Positions 45,853-56,816 of a stretch of 64,000 nt of DNA are shown piece by piece. Within the stretch, counting starts at the first letter, position 1, and the number at the start of each line of letters is the position of its first letter. The translations under genes were made by a program, and so were the position numbers. Below the pieces are notes generated by a model. It worked only from the letters and a program-made list of their open reading frames with translations. It searched no databases and was not told the DNA's origin. Origin of the DNA: Luteibacter yeojuensis (GTDB lineage: Bacteria > Pseudomonadota > Gammaproteobacteria > Xanthomonadales > Rhodanobacteraceae); the NCBI RefSeq assembly GCF_011742875.1, contig NZ_JAAQTL010000001.1:1-64000 (forward strand), in the 5' to 3' direction.

Positions 45853-47768
45853 TCGCCGACAGCGGTACCTGGCTGGACCGCGCCCTCGCCGAGGGGCGCA
45901 TCGATACCTTGGACCGCGCCTTTGCCCGCTTCCTGCGCGAGCTGGATCCGGCGGTCGATCCGCGCGTCCAGGTGGCCGCCGCGCTCCTCAGCCACGAGCT
46001 TGGCGAGGGGCACATCTGCATGCCGCTCGATACGCTGCGCGAGCGGGAACCCGAACTCGGCGATCCGGCGGACTTCCTGGGGACCGCCGATGTCGTGGCG
46101 CAGTCCGGCGGGGATGCCTCGGCGCCCCTGGTGCTCGAGAACGGCCTGCTCTACATGCGTCGCTTCTGGCGCGACGAGGCAAAGGTGGCCCAGGCGATCC
46201 GGGACCGCCTGGGCGAACGGGCCGCCAGCGTCGATCTGCGCAGCGAACTGGCCCGTCTCTTTCCCGACGAAGGCTTTCATCCGGACTGGCAGAAGGTGGC
46301 CTGTGCGATCGCGGCGCGCTCGGGCTTCGCGGTCATCACGGGCGGTCCCGGCACCGGCAAGACGACGACCGTGGTGCGCCTCCTGGGACTGCTGCAGACA
46401 CTGGCGTTGCGCGATGGCGGAACGCGCCTGCGCATCCGCCTCGCCGCGCCGACGGGCAAGGCCGCCGCGCGGCTCAACGCGTCCATCGCGGGCCAGGTGG
46501 CGCAGTTGCAGGTGGATCCGGCCGTGAAGCAGGCGATCCCCGCCGAAGTGACCACCCTGCATCGCCTGCTCGGCAGCCGTCCGGACACGCGCGCGTTCCG
46601 TCATGACGCCGAGAACCCCCTGCACGTCGACGTGCTCGTCGTCGACGAGGCTTCGATGATCGATCTCGAGATGATGGCCGCCACGCTCGATGCGTTGCCG
46701 CCCGGTGCGCGCCTGGTGCTGCTTGGCGACAAGGACCAGTTGTCGTCGGTCGAGGCGGGCGCGGTCCTCGGCGACCTCTGCGCACGCGCGGAAGCGGGAC
46801 ACTATTCCAGCGCGACGCGCGACTGGATACGCGAGGTCTGCGACGAAGACGTCTCGGCGTGGACGGACGCCCCCCCGTCGTCCTTCCGGGGACAGGAACC
46901 CAGCGACCCGACCACCCTCATGGCGTCGCCACTCGACCAGCACATCGCCATGCTCCGCCACAGCCGGCGTTTCGGCAGCGACAGCGGCATCGGCGCGCTG
47001 GCCGCGGCGATCAACGACGGCGATGTGGGCAGGGCGCTCGCGGTGTTCGACGCGTTCGACGATCTGGCACTCGGCACGCCGTCGCCCGCCGCCATCGCCA
47101 CGCTGGCCATCGAAGGCCGCGACGATGCTCCCGGTTACCGGCACTACCTCGACTGGATCGAGCGCGAACGGCCTCCCGTCGGGGCGGGCGACGACGACCT
47201 CGCCCGCTGGGCGCGCGGTGCGCTGCGTGCCTATGCGGGGTTCCAGTTGCTCTGTGCCACGCGTCAGGGCGAGCACGGCGTGCTCGCGCAGAACGCACGC
47301 ATCGCGCAAGGACTGCGGGATCGGGGCCTGATCGAGGCCACCGGCGGCTGGTACGAAGGCCGGCCGGTGATCCTCACGCGCAACGATTACGCGCTGGGCC
47401 TCATGAACGGCGACGTGGGCGTGACCCTGTGGATTCCCGACGGGCAGGGCGGCATGGCCTTGCGCGTGGCCTTCGCCGTCATGGACGAGCGCGGCGGCGA
47501 ACGCATCCGCTTTGTCGTGCCGAGCCGCCTCGCGGCGGTGGAGACGGTGTATGCGATGACGGTGCACAAGTCGCAGGGCTCCGAATTCGAACACACGGCG
47601 CTGACGCTTCCGCCCGAGCCGTCGCCGGTACTCACCCGCGAACTGGTGTACACGGGCGTGACCCGCGCGCGGCAATGGTTCACGCTGCTGGCGGTTCCGG
47701 CGATCCTGGGCTACGCCGCGCAGCGAAAGACGCAGCGTGCATCGGGTCTGCTGCGCCGGTTGCTCTGA
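45849..47768 (+). CDS. recD: Exodeoxyribonuclease V alpha chain
   Basis: RecD is the 5'-3' helicase of RecBCD. 639 aa. Walker A GGPGTGKT at residues 165-172, then LAAPTGKAAARL, VVDEASMIDLEMM, LLGDKDQLSSVEAG, and the C-terminal TVHKSQGSEFEHTAL and LVYTGVTRARQ motifs. It starts inside the recB stop (ATGA), completing recC-recB-recD with no gap; unlike E. coli, no ptrA lies within the cluster. Confidence 0.98.
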   Translation: MIADSGTWLDRALAEGRIDTLDRAFARFLRELDPAVDPRVQVAAALLSHELGEGHICMPLDTLREREPELGDPADFLGTADVVAQSGGDASAPLVLENGLLYMRRFWRDEAKVAQAIRDRLGERAASVDLRSELARLFPDEGFHPDWQKVACAIAARSGFAVITGGPGTGKTTTVVRLLGLLQTLALRDGGTRLRIRLAAPTGKAAARLNASIAGQVAQLQVDPAVKQAIPAEVTTLHRLLGSRPDTRAFRHDAENPLHVDVLVVDEASMIDLEMMAATLDALPPGARLVLLGDKDQLSSVEAGAVLGDLCARAEAGHYSSATRDWIREVCDEDVSAWTDAPPSSFRGQEPSDPTTLMASPLDQHIAMLRHSRRFGSDSGIGALAAAINDGDVGRALAVFDAFDDLALGTPSPAAIATLAIEGRDDAPGYRHYLDWIERERPPVGAGDDDLARWARGALRAYAGFQLLCATRQGEHGVLAQNARIAQGLRDRGLIEATGGWYEGRPVILTRNDYALGLMNGDVGVTLWIPDGQGGMALRVAFAVMDERGGERIRFVVPSRLAAVETVYAMTVHKSQGSEFEHTALTLPPEPSPVLTRELVYTGVTRARQWFTLLAVPAILGYAAQRKTQRASGLLRRLL

Positions 47769-47779
47769 CGCGCGTTGTC

Positions 47780-47850
47780 TCGCCGCTGTAGCGGCTCCTG
47801 CAGGAGGCCTCGCCGCTTGAGGCTTTGTAGGAGTCGCTATAGCGGCGAGG
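47780..47850. repeat. REP pair, outward arrangement, diverged (REP-11)
   Basis: First arm CTCGCCGCTGTAGCGGCTCC, second arm TGTAGGAGTCGCTATAGCGG. The GTAG ends face each other, as in REP-4. The spacer has a further hairpin-like GGCCTCGCCGCTTGAGGC. It lies between the convergent ends of recD and the epimerase gene. Confidence 0.9.
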
Positions 47851-47859
47851 GTTGGCCCC

Positions 47860-48870
47860 TCAGCCTATCCCGTGATAGACCCTATACCAGGCCGCAAACT
47901 TCGCCAGGCCCTCGTCGATCGACGTCGAGGGTGCGTATCCGACATCGCGGCTCAGCGCCGACACATCGGCCCACGTATCCGGCACGTCGCCCGGCTGCAT
48001 CGGGAGCAGGCGCTTCTCGACGGTACGCCCGAGGTGCTTCTCCAGCGTCGCGATGAAGTCCAGCAACTGCACCGGCTCGTCGTTGCCGATGTTATACACG
48101 CGGTACGGCGCGGCAGACGTGCCGGGGTTCGGGGAGACCGGGTCGTACGAAGGATCCGGCGTCGCAGGATGGTCCAGCGTGCGGATCACCCCTTCGACGA
48201 TATCGTCGATATAGGTGAAGTCGCGGCTGTGCTGACCATGGTTGTACACGTCGATCGGTTCGCCGCGAACGATCCGGTTGGCGAACAGGATCGGCGACAT
48301 GTCCGGGCGTCCCCATGGCCCGTAGACGGTGAAGAAACGCAGCCCCGTCGTCGGCAGTCCGAACAGGTGGCTGTACGTATGCGCCATCAGCTCGTTCGAC
48401 TTCTTCGTGGCCGCGTAAAGGCTCACCGGATGGTCCACCGCGTCTTCCACCGCGAAGGGCATCTTGCGGTTCGCACCGTAGACGGAGCTGGACGAGGCGT
48501 ACACGAGGTGACCGACCTGGTGCCGGCGGCAGGCCTCGAGCACGTTGACGAAACCGACGAGGTTGCTCTGCACATAGGCGTGCGGATGGGTGAGCGAATA
48601 GCGTACGCCTGCCTGCGCGGCGAGGTTCACCACGCGCTCGGGCTGGAAATCGGCGAAGGCGCGATCGACGGCGGCCTGTTCTGCCAGGTCCGCGCGCAGG
48701 TGGGTATACCTCGGGTGCGTGGTGAAACGGGCGAGACGGGCTTCCTTGAGCGCCGGGTCGTAGTAGTCGTTGTGGTTGTCGAAGCCGAGCACGGTGTCGC
48801 CGCGCGCGAGCAGGCGCTCGGTGAGGGCCGAGCCGACGAATCCGGCGCTGCCGGTGACCAGGATGCGCAT
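47860..48870 (-). CDS. NAD-dependent sugar epimerase, UDP-glucuronate 4-epimerase-like
   Basis: 336 aa from the ATG at 48870. Extended SDR: Rossmann motif VTGSAGFVGSALTERLL at the N-terminus, NHNDYYDPALKEARL, which is typical of UDP-glucuronate 4-epimerases (galacturonate-forming), catalytic SSSSVYG and Tyr/Lys in SLYAATKKSNELMAH, and RFFTVYGPWGRPDM. It would feed surface polysaccharide synthesis. No other glycan genes are adjacent. It is divergent from thrS. Confidence 0.9.
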   Translation of the reverse strand: MRILVTGSAGFVGSALTERLLARGDTVLGFDNHNDYYDPALKEARLARFTTHPRYTHLRADLAEQAAVDRAFADFQPERVVNLAAQAGVRYSLTHPHAYVQSNLVGFVNVLEACRRHQVGHLVYASSSSVYGANRKMPFAVEDAVDHPVSLYAATKKSNELMAHTYSHLFGLPTTGLRFFTVYGPWGRPDMSPILFANRIVRGEPIDVYNHGQHSRDFTYIDDIVEGVIRTLDHPATPDPSYDPVSPNPGTSAAPYRVYNIGNDEPVQLLDFIATLEKHLGRTVEKRLLPMQPGDVPDTWADVSALSRDVGYAPSTSIDEGLAKFAAWYRVYHGIG

Positions 48871-48921
48871 GGGGGAGAGACCTGGGAGCGGGGAGACGGC
48901 AAAGTGTAACGGACGCCGCAT

Positions 48922-48950
48922 TTGACACGGCAGCGGGCCTGAACTAGTTT
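48922..48950 (+). promoter_or_regulatory. Sigma-70 promoter of thrS
   Basis: TTGACA (48922-48927), a 17-base spacer, and TAGTTT (48945-48950). The -35 box is perfect. Transcription would start near 48957, giving a leader of about 146 bases before the thrS ATG. Confidence 0.7.
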
Positions 48951-49007
48951 TCGCCCGATATCCATGCAACGAAGGTGGCCCGCGGCAACGCCGGCCGAGT
49001 GTGCGAC

Positions 49008-49034
49008 ATGCGGACTACGCGCTTCCCAACCTGA
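49008..49034 (+). CDS. Candidate thrS leader peptide, 8 codons with three Thr
   Basis: ATG CGG ACT ACG CGC TTC... reads M-R-T-T-R-F-P-T and stops with TGA. Three of eight codons are Thr. It lies within the thrS leader, 27 bases before a terminator hairpin. The ribosome site is weak (CCGAG). The coding claim rests on layout and Thr content, not on a known family. Confidence 0.45.
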   Translation: MRTTRFPT

Positions 49035-49060
49035 GCCCCCGCCACGTCTTCGTCATCCCG

Positions 49061-49082
49061 AAGGGCGCCTGGCGCCCTTTTT
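49061..49082 (+). terminator. Rho-independent attenuator-like terminator in the thrS leader
   Basis: AAGGGCGCC-T-GGCGCCCTT with a T-run (49078-49082), ending 20 bases before the thrS ATG. The upstream gene is transcribed away from it, so on the plus strand it can only act on the thrS transcript itself. Confidence 0.8.
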
Positions 49083-49102
49083 GTTTGTCCGGAATACCAT
49101 CC

Positions 49103-51004
49103 ATGATCCAGATCACGCTCCCCGACGGCAGCCAGCGTCCGTTCGACCACCCCGTTTCCGTGCAGGAGGTTGCCGCTTCCATCGGTGCCGGCCTCGCCAA
49201 GGCCACTCTCGCCGGCAAGGTGGACGGCAAGCTGGTGGACGCCAGCTACACCATCGACCGCGATGCGGCCCTCGAGATCGTCACCGAGAAGAGCCCCGAG
49301 GCCCTGGACATCCTTCGTCATTCCACGGCCCACCTGCTGGGCCAGGCCGTGCAGCGCCTGTTCCCGGGGGCGCAGGTCACCATCGGTCCCGTGGTGGACA
49401 ACGGCTTCTACTACGACTTCGCGTACGAGCGTCCGTTCACGCCGGACGACCTCGAGGCCATCCAGGCCGAAATGGAGAAGATCGTGAAGGAGCAGATCCC
49501 GGTCACGCGTTCGGTGAAAAGCCGCGACGAGGCGATCCGGTTCTTCCGTGGCATGGGCGAGGAATACAAGGCGCAGATCATCGAGTCCATCCCCGCCAAC
49601 GAGGAGCTGTCGCTCTACACCCAGGGCGAGTTCACCGACCTCTGCCGCGGTCCGCACGTGTCCAATACGGGCAAGCTGCGCGCCTTCAAGCTGATGAAGG
49701 TGGCTGGCGCCTACTGGCGCGGCGATTCCAACAACGAGATGCTCACCCGCATCTACGGCACCGCCTGGCTCAACGACAAGGACCTCAAGGCCTACCTGCT
49801 CCAGCTGGAGGAAGCGGAGAAGCGCGATCATCGCCGCATCGGCAAGCAGCTCGACCTGTTCCACCAGCAGGAAGAGGCGCCGGGCATGGTCTTCTGGCAC
49901 CCGAAGGGCTGGGCCATCTGGCAGGCCGTGGAGCAGTACGTGCGCGGCGTGTACCGCAAGAGCGGTTACAAGGAAGTGCGCGGCCCGCAGATCATGGACG
50001 TAAGCCTGTGGAAGAAGTCCGGCCATTGGGACAACTACCAGGAAAACATGTTCTTCACCGAGTCGGAGAAGCGCACCTACGCGCTGAAGCCGATGAACTG
50101 CCCGGGCCATGTGCAGATCTTCAACACCAGCCTGCACAGCTACCGCGACCTGCCCATCCGCTACGGCGAGTTCGGCGGCTGCCACCGCAACGAGCCCTCG
50201 GGCGCGCTGCACGGGATCATGCGCGTGCGCGCCTTTACCCAGGACGACGGCCACATCTTCTGCACCCCGGCCCAGATCGAGGAAGAGGTCGCGGCCTTCC
50301 ATGCCCAGGCCATGAAGGTGTACGAGGATTTCGGTTTCAACGATATCGCGATGAAGATCGCCCTGCGTCCGGACAAGCGGATCGGCTCGGACGAGGTCTG
50401 GGACAAGGCCGAGCACGCCTTGCGCGCGGCCCTCTCGGCGGCGGGCGTGGCCTGGGAAGAACTGCCGGGCGAGGGCGCGTTCTACGGCCCGAAGATCGAG
50501 TACCACATGAAGGACTCCATCGGCCGCGCCTGGCAGGTAGGCACGATGCAGGTGGATTTCATGATGCCCGAGCGCCTGGGCGCCGAGTACGTGGACGAGC
50601 ATAGCCAGCGCCAGCATCCGGTGATGCTGCACCGGGCGATCGTCGGCTCCATGGAGCGCTTCATCGGCATCCTGATCGAGCACCACGCGGGCTTGCTTCC
50701 CACCTGGCTCGCCCCCATCCAGGCCGTGGCGTTCAGCATTACCGACGCCCAGGCCGATTATGTGCGTGAAATCGTGCAAGCCCTTGTCGGACAAGGCTTC
50801 AGGGTGGACGCCGATTTGCGCAATGAAAAGGTCGGATATAAAATCCGCGAGCATACGTTGCAGAAGGTCCCCTATCTCATCGTGGTCGGCGACCGCGAGC
50901 GGGAAACCGGTACCATTTCCGTGCGTACCCGCGGTGGCGAAGACCTCGGCAGCATGCCGCTGGCTCAATTCGTCCAACGTTTGGAAGCCGAGACCCGCCA
51001 ATAA
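49103..51004 (+). CDS. thrS: Threonyl-tRNA synthetase
   Basis: Class II synthetase charging tRNA-Thr. 633 aa from the ATG at 49103. It has the N-terminal TGS domain ([20 protein letters not shown]), the editing domain ([15 protein letters not shown], with the HxxxH zinc motif, and later FCRGP-like [11 protein letters not shown]), the catalytic core ([40 protein letters not shown]) and the anticodon-binding domain. It precedes infC by 45 bases and probably drives much of the translation cluster. Confidence 0.98.
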   Translation: MIQITLPDGSQRPFDHPVSVQEVAASIGAGLAKATLAGKVDGKLVDASYTIDRDAALEIVTEKSPEALDILRHSTAHLLGQAVQRLFPGAQVTIGPVVDNGFYYDFAYERPFTPDDLEAIQAEMEKIVKEQIPVTRSVKSRDEAIRFFRGMGEEYKAQIIESIPANEELSLYTQGEFTDLCRGPHVSNTGKLRAFKLMKVAGAYWRGDSNNEMLTRIYGTAWLNDKDLKAYLLQLEEAEKRDHRRIGKQLDLFHQQEEAPGMVFWHPKGWAIWQAVEQYVRGVYRKSGYKEVRGPQIMDVSLWKKSGHWDNYQENMFFTESEKRTYALKPMNCPGHVQIFNTSLHSYRDLPIRYGEFGGCHRNEPSGALHGIMRVRAFTQDDGHIFCTPAQIEEEVAAFHAQAMKVYEDFGFNDIAMKIALRPDKRIGSDEVWDKAEHALRAALSAAGVAWEELPGEGAFYGPKIEYHMKDSIGRAWQVGTMQVDFMMPERLGAEYVDEHSQRQHPVMLHRAIVGSMERFIGILIEHHAGLLPTWLAPIQAVAFSITDAQADYVREIVQALVGQGFRVDADLRNEKVGYKIREHTLQKVPYLIVVGDRERETGTISVRTRGGEDLGSMPLAQFVQRLEAETRQ

Positions 51005-51049
51005 GGCCGCGGGTCCGGTATTGGGATCATTCTTCTGGAGGATAGCGGT

Positions 51050-51577
51050 ATCGCTACGACCGAAAACAAGGGCAATCGCAAGAACAACGAGATCCGCGTC
51101 CCGCGGGTCCGCGTGCTTGGCGTCGAAGGTGAGCAGCTGGGCATCATGGACACCCGTGACGCCATCCGCGCCGCCGAAGACCTCGGCATGGACCTCGTCG
51201 AAATCCAGCCGAACGGCGATCCGCCGGTCTGCCGCATCATGGATTACGGCAAGTTCAAATTCGAAGCCCAGAAGAAGGCCCAGGCCGCCAAGAAGAAGCA
51301 GAAGCAGGTCGAGATCAAGGAAGTGAAGTTCCGTCCGGTCACGGACGTCGGCGACTACCAGATCAAGCTGCGCAACATGCTTCGCTTCCTCGAGGAAGGC
51401 GACAAGGTCAAGGTCACGATCCGCTTCCGCGGCCGCGAGATGTCCCACCAGGACCTCGGCCAGAACCTGGCCCGGAAAATCCAGGAAGACGTGGGCGAGA
51501 ACGGCTCCGTGGAGCAGTTCCCCCGCCTGGAAGGCCGTCAGATGGTCATGATGATCGGCCCGAAGAAGAAGGCCTGA
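51050..51577 (+). CDS. infC: Translation initiation factor IF-3, non-AUG start (ATC)
   Basis: IF-3 blocks subunit joining and checks the start codon. No ATG, GTG or TTG fits the family N-terminus. An ATC at 51050 lies 8 bases after GGAGG and gives 175 aa beginning (M)[19 protein letters not shown]. In E. coli infC uses AUU, which lets IF-3 repress itself; ATC would do the same. Later text ([38 protein letters not shown]) is typical. Taking the GTG at 51113 would delete 21 residues of the conserved N-domain. Confidence 0.95.
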   Translation: MATTENKGNRKNNEIRVPRVRVLGVEGEQLGIMDTRDAIRAAEDLGMDLVEIQPNGDPPVCRIMDYGKFKFEAQKKAQAAKKKQKQVEIKEVKFRPVTDVGDYQIKLRNMLRFLEEGDKVKVTIRFRGREMSHQDLGQNLARKIQEDVGENGSVEQFPRLEGRQMVMMIGPKKKA

Positions 51578-51586
51578 TTCCGAACC

Positions 51587-51691
51587 TGTGGGAGCCGCTA
51601 TAGCGGCGAGAAGCCCACGGAGCGGTGAAGTGGGAAGATTGATTGCCGGAGCGGCAGGGCAGATGCCCTCGCCGCTATAGCGGCTCCTACA
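51587..51691. repeat. REP pair with long spacer inside the infC-rpmI operon (REP-12)
   Basis: Left arm TGTGGGAGCCGCTATAGCGG, right arm GCCGCTATAGCGGCTCCTAC, spacer about 55 bases. It starts 10 bases after the infC stop and ends shortly before a possible promoter for rpmI. Confidence 0.92.
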
Positions 51692-51710
51692 CATCCCCTT
51701 AAGATTCATG

Positions 51711-51748
51711 TAGAATCGCCGGCTCGGTCCGAATGGATGGGCCGAACC
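51711..51748 (+). promoter_or_regulatory. Candidate -10 box and leader hairpin of rpmI-rplT
   Basis: TAGAAT (51711-51716) is a good -10 box without a clear -35. It is followed by a hairpin with arms GGCTCGGTCC and GGGCCGAACC. A 115-base leader before rpmI is where L20 autoregulation acts in other bacteria; that role here is inference. Confidence 0.35.
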
Positions 51749-51830
51749 ACCGTACCCGGCAGGAAGGAAAGTGCAGGCGCCTCAAGGCCTTGCCGCCGGA
51801 TCAGTCAGCAACCGAATACGGAGCATTCCG

Positions 51831-52028
51831 ATGCCCAAGATCAAGACCAACCGGGCGGCGGCGAAGCGTTTTCGCAAGACCGCTTCCGGCAAGTTCAAGG
51901 CCGGTCACGCCTTCAAGTCGCACATCCTGACGAAGAAGTCGACCAAGCGTAAGCGCGGCCTGCGCGCTCCCAACCACGTCAAGGCGTGCGACACCAAGGG
52001 TGTGGCTCGCATGTTGCCGTATCTCTAA
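51831..52028 (+). CDS. rpmI: Ribosomal protein bL35
   Basis: 65 aa, the standard length. Begins [20 protein letters not shown] and is strongly basic ([12 protein letters not shown]). 50S subunit protein. GGAG lies 7 bases upstream of the ATG. It is followed by rplT after 14 bases. Confidence 0.98.
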   Translation: MPKIKTNRAAAKRFRKTASGKFKAGHAFKSHILTKKSTKRKRGLRAPNHVKACDTKGVARMLPYL

Positions 52029-52042
52029 GGGAGGCTTGAACC

Positions 52043-52402
52043 ATGGCTCGTGTTAAGCGTGGCGTTACCGCCCGTCGTCGTCACAAGAAGATCATCGGCC
52101 GTGCCAAGGGCTATTACAACGCCCGCCGCAAGGTATTCCGCGTAGCCAACCAGGCCGTCATCAAGGCCGGTCAGTACGCCTACATCGGCCGCAAGCAGCG
52201 CAAGCGTCAGTTCCGCGCGCTGTGGATCGTCCGTATCAACGCCGCCGCCCGTCAGTTCGGCCTGTCGTACAGCCGCCTGATCAACGGTCTGGCCAAGGCC
52301 AACATCTCGGTGGACCGCAAGGTCCTCGCCGACCTGGCCGTGCACGACATCAAGGCGTTTGGCGCGATCGCAGAGAAGGCCAAGGCCAGTCTGGCTGCGT
52401 AA
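52043..52402 (+). CDS. rplT: Ribosomal protein bL20
   Basis: 119 aa. Begins [20 protein letters not shown], with [20 protein letters not shown] farther on. L20 is needed for early 50S assembly and, in E. coli, represses rpmI-rplT by binding their mRNA. GGGAGG precedes the ATG. A strong terminator stands 48 bases after the stop. Confidence 0.98.
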   Translation: MARVKRGVTARRRHKKIIGRAKGYYNARRKVFRVANQAVIKAGQYAYIGRKQRKRQFRALWIVRINAAARQFGLSYSRLINGLAKANISVDRKVLADLAVHDIKAFGAIAEKAKASLAA

Positions 52403-52450
52403 TCCGCTTTACCACGCGCGGTAGCGATACGGCGCGATGATGGATCACGT

Positions 52451-52484
52451 GGGGAGAAGGCCTGGCCTTCTCCCCATTTTTTTT
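52451..52484 (+). terminator. Rho-independent terminator between rplT and pheS
   Basis: GGGGAGAAGG-CCTGG-CCTTCTCCCC, a 10-bp stem, followed by A and eight T. It should end the thrS-rplT transcript or limit entry into pheS. Confidence 0.93.
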
Positions 52485-52491
52485 GCGATAG

Positions 52492-53598
<1,107 letters not shown>

Positions 53599-53626
53599 TC
53601 GATCCCAAGTTCAACGAGTCGCTCCC

Positions 53627-56008
53627 ATGAAATTCTCCGAAAACTGGCTACGCGAACTGGTGACCATCGATGCCGATCGCGCGGCACTGGTACACGCGTT
53701 GACGATGTCGGGCCTCGAGGTCGAAGAGGTCACGCCGCTGGGCGAAGGCCTCGACGGCGTCGTCGTGGCCGAGATCGTCGAGGCCGCAAAGCATCCCGAA
53801 GCCGACCGCCTCCAGGTGTGCAAGGTGGACGCGGGGCAGGGCGAGCTCCTGCAGATCGTCTGCGGCGCGCCCAATGCGCGGGTCGGCATCCGCGTGCCGC
53901 TCGCGAAAGTCGGTGCCACGCTGCCCGGCAACATCCAGATCAAGGCCGCGAAGCTGCGCGGCGTCGAGTCGTTCGGCATGCTCTGCTCGGCGAAGGAGCT
54001 CGGCATCGACGCCGATGCCTCCGGCCTGCTTGAACTGCCGGCCGATGCACCGGTGGGCAAGCCGCTGGCCGAGTATCTTGGCCTGCCAGACGCCACCATC
54101 GAGCTGAAGATCACCCCGAACCGCCCCGACGTGCTCGGCCTGAACGGTCTCGCCCATGACGTGGCCGCCCTGTTCGGCAGTCGCGTGAAGCCGGCCGGCA
54201 GTGCGGATGCCGCGGTAGGCTCCCGTCTTTCGCGTCCCGTGCGCCTCGAAGCCGGTGCCGATGCGCCGCGTTACCTCGGTCGCGTGATCGAGGGCGTGGA
54301 CGCCACCGCGCGTTCGCCGCTGTGGCTGGCCGAGCGCCTGCGCCGCTCGGGCATCCGTCCCATCAGCGCCATTGTCGACATCACCCAGTACGTGATGCTC
54401 GAGCTTGGCCATCCCCTGCATGCGTTCGACAACGACGCATTGTCCGGCGCCATACGGGTCCGCCATGCGGACGAGGGCGAGACGTTGAAGCTGCTCGACG
54501 GCAACGACGCGAAGCTCGATCCGTCCTTCGTCGTGATCGCCGACGAGGCGCGTCCACTCGCCGTGGCCGGCGTCATGGGCGGCTTCGAGTCGCGGGTGAC
54601 CGACAGCACGCGCGACGTGTTCCTCGAGGCCGCGCATTTCGCGCCGTCCGCGATCATGGGCCGTGCCCGCAAGCTCGGCCTGCACACCGATGCCTCGCAC
54701 CGTTACGAGCGCGGCGTCGACCCGGCCCTGCCCAGGCGCGCCATGGAGCGCGCGACGGAGCTCCTCTTGCAGATCGCCGGCGGCAAGGCCGGCCCGGTCA
54801 CGGTGGCCGAGCGGCTGGACGACCTGCGCGAACACGCACCCGTGCCGCTCCGTCAGGCGCGCCTGCGCCGCGTGCTCGGCATCGAGGTGCCTGCCGCGGA
54901 GGTCACCCGTATCTTTACCGCCCTGGGCACGGGCGTGGTCGAGACTGCCGACGGCTGGCGCATCACGCCGCCGAGCAGCCGCTTCGACATCGAGCGCGAG
55001 GAAGACCTCATCGAAGAGGTCGCGCGCATCCACGGTTACGAGCGCATTCCGACCCACGCGCCGGCGGGCGAGATCGCCCTGCGCGCGGAGCCGGAGGCAC
55101 GCCTGACCGAGATGGCGTTGCGCGACCAGCTTGCCGCCCGCGGCTACTACGAGGCCGTCACCTTGTCCTTCGTCAGTGCCGATCTGCTCAAGACCTGGCA
55201 ACTGGACCGCGACTGGGTGCCGTTGGCGAACCCCCTCTCCGCCGACCTGGCGGTGATGCGCACGTCCCTGCTGCCCGGCCTGGTCGAGGCGCTTCGTCAT
55301 AATCGCGCCCGCCAGCAGGAGCGCGTCCGGCTGTTCGAGGTCGCCCGCAGCTTCCATGCCACGGGTGGCGCCCCGGACGAGGTCGGCCGCGTCGCCGTCG
55401 TCGCCTCGGGCAGCGCACGGGCAGAGCAGTGGGGCGAAGCGTCGCGGACCGTCGACTTCTTCGATCTCAAGGGCGACCTTGATGCGCTGATCGGGCATAC
55501 GGGCGAGCCGGAGCGCTGGTCGGTGGACGCCGAAGACCTTCCGTCCTGGCTGCATCCCGGCCGTGGCGCACGCGTGCTCCGCGACGGCCGGCCGGCCGGC
55601 TTCCTTGGCGCCCTGCATCCGGCGCTGGCCAAGGCGTTGGATCTCGGCCCGGACGTCCACGTGATGGAACTGGCCCTCGAGCCGATCCTCTCGCGCCGCC
55701 TTCCGAGCGCCGGCCGCGTCCCGCGCTTTCCTGCGGTTCGCCGCGATATCGCCGTGGAGTTGCCGGAGGAGATCGCCTGGTCGGCCGTCGAAGCCGCCGT
55801 ACGCGGCGCGCTCGGCGACGTCCTGAAGGAGGTCCGCCTATTCGACCGCTATGCCGGCAAGGGCATCGACGAGGGGCGAAAGAGTCTCGCTATGGGCTTG
55901 ATTTTACAGGACGCTTCACGCACCCTTACCGACGACGATGCCGACGCTCGCGTGGCAGACGCGGTGGGGGCATTGGAGAGATCATGCAAGGCGAGACTGC
56001 GAGGATAA
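53627..56008 (+). CDS. pheT: Phenylalanyl-tRNA synthetase beta subunit
   Basis: 793 aa, full length. Has the N-terminal EMAP/tRNA-binding domain ([31 protein letters not shown]), the B3/B4 editing domain ([20 protein letters not shown]), B5 ([19 protein letters not shown]), the inactive core, and the C-terminal anticodon-binding FDX-ACB domain ([17 protein letters not shown]). It starts 28 bases after pheS and ends one base before ihfA. Confidence 0.98.
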   Translation: MKFSENWLRELVTIDADRAALVHALTMSGLEVEEVTPLGEGLDGVVVAEIVEAAKHPEADRLQVCKVDAGQGELLQIVCGAPNARVGIRVPLAKVGATLPGNIQIKAAKLRGVESFGMLCSAKELGIDADASGLLELPADAPVGKPLAEYLGLPDATIELKITPNRPDVLGLNGLAHDVAALFGSRVKPAGSADAAVGSRLSRPVRLEAGADAPRYLGRVIEGVDATARSPLWLAERLRRSGIRPISAIVDITQYVMLELGHPLHAFDNDALSGAIRVRHADEGETLKLLDGNDAKLDPSFVVIADEARPLAVAGVMGGFESRVTDSTRDVFLEAAHFAPSAIMGRARKLGLHTDASHRYERGVDPALPRRAMERATELLLQIAGGKAGPVTVAERLDDLREHAPVPLRQARLRRVLGIEVPAAEVTRIFTALGTGVVETADGWRITPPSSRFDIEREEDLIEEVARIHGYERIPTHAPAGEIALRAEPEARLTEMALRDQLAARGYYEAVTLSFVSADLLKTWQLDRDWVPLANPLSADLAVMRTSLLPGLVEALRHNRARQQERVRLFEVARSFHATGGAPDEVGRVAVVASGSARAEQWGEASRTVDFFDLKGDLDALIGHTGEPERWSVDAEDLPSWLHPGRGARVLRDGRPAGFLGALHPALAKALDLGPDVHVMELALEPILSRRLPSAGRVPRFPAVRRDIAVELPEEIAWSAVEAAVRGALGDVLKEVRLFDRYAGKGIDEGRKSLAMGLILQDASRTLTDDDADARVADAVGALERSCKARLRG

Positions 56009-56009
56009 G

Positions 56010-56309
56010 ATGGCGCTGACCAAGGCGGAAATGGCCGAGCGGCTTTTCCTCGACGTGGGCCTCAACAAGCGCGAGGCCAAGGAATTCGTGGACGCGTATT
56101 TTGAGGTCGTGCGCGAGGCACTGGAGCGGGGCGAGCAGGTGAAGTTGTCGGGTTTCGGCAATTTCGACCTGAGGCAGAAGAATCAGCGGCCCGGTCGCAA
56201 TCCGAAGACCGGCGAGGAAATTCCCATCTCTGCCCGGCGGGTGGTCACCTTCCGTCCCGGCCAGAAACTCAAGGTAAGAGTCGAGGGCTATGCTGGATCC
56301 AGGGAATAA
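56010..56309 (+). CDS. ihfA: Integration host factor alpha subunit
   Basis: 99 aa DNA-bending protein that pairs with Ihf[21 protein letters not shown] at the N-terminus, [20 protein letters not shown] as the DNA-intercalating arm (with the Pro at its tip), and [14 protein letters not shown] at the end. The ATG lies one base after the pheT stop, and the stop lies 20 bases inside the merR-like gene, an arrangement conserved in gammaproteobacteria. Confidence 0.98.
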   Translation: MALTKAEMAERLFLDVGLNKREAKEFVDAYFEVVREALERGEQVKLSGFGNFDLRQKNQRPGRNPKTGEEIPISARRVVTFRPGQKLKVRVEGYAGSRE

Positions 56310-56646
56310 CACCGAGCTTCCCGCCATTCCGGCGAAGCGCTACTTCACCATCGGTGAGGTGAGCGAGCTTTGCGGCGTCAAGCCGCATGTCCTTCGCTAC
56401 TGGGAGCAGGAATTTCCCGCGCTCAAGCCCGTCAAGCGCCGGGGCAATCGTCGCTATTACCAGCGCCACGACGTGCTGATGATCCGCCAGATCCGCTCGT
56501 TGCTGTACGACGAGGGCTTCACCATCACGGGCGCCCGCGCCCGCCTGGAGGGCCCGCAGGCGCGCATGGAAGCCAGCATGTCGCACCAGATCGTCCGCCA
56601 GGTGCGCCTGGAGCTCGAGGAAGTCCTGACCCTCCTTCGTCGCTGA
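56290..56646 (+). CDS. MerR family transcriptional regulator
   Basis: 118 aa. The winged-helix MerR domain is near the N-terminus: [40 protein letters not shown] and [20 protein letters not shown]. The C-terminal part is a helical dimerisation segment with no metal-binding cysteines. This gene follows ihfA in most gammaproteobacteria (overlap of 20 bases here), and its target is unknown. Confidence 0.94.
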   Translation: MLDPGNNTELPAIPAKRYFTIGEVSELCGVKPHVLRYWEQEFPALKPVKRRGNRRYYQRHDVLMIRQIRSLLYDEGFTITGARARLEGPQARMEASMSHQIVRQVRLELEEVLTLLRR

Positions 56647-56693
56647 TCCGCCTTCCGCAGATCGCGGCGATGCTGTTACAATCGTTTGCTCGT

Positions 56694-56770
56694 CGGGGTG
56701 TAGCGCAGCCTGGTAGCGCACTACGCTGGGGGTGTAGTGGTCGCGAGTTCGAATCTCGCCACCCCGACCA
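56694..56770 (+). tRNA. tRNA-Pro (GGG)
   Basis: Cloverleaf with acceptor CGGGGTG/CACCCCG, D-arm GCGCAGCCTGGTAGCGC, anticodon loop CTGGGGG giving GGG, T-arm GTTCGAATC and encoded CCA at 56768-56770. Length 77. Confidence 0.97.
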
Positions 56771-56780
56771 TTCTTTCGAA

Positions 56781-56805
56781 AAGCGTCCTTCGGGACGCTT
56801 TTTTT
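56781..56805 (+). terminator. Rho-independent terminator of tRNA-Pro
   Basis: AAGCGTCC-TTCG-GGACGCTT with a UUCG tetraloop, followed by T7. Confidence 0.95.
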
Positions 56806-56816
56806 GTGCCTCACCG

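Noticed and set aside
48944..51709. Long minus-strand reading frame opposite thrS and infC
   Set aside because: Shadow of two well-identified plus-strand genes; it also runs through a REP element.
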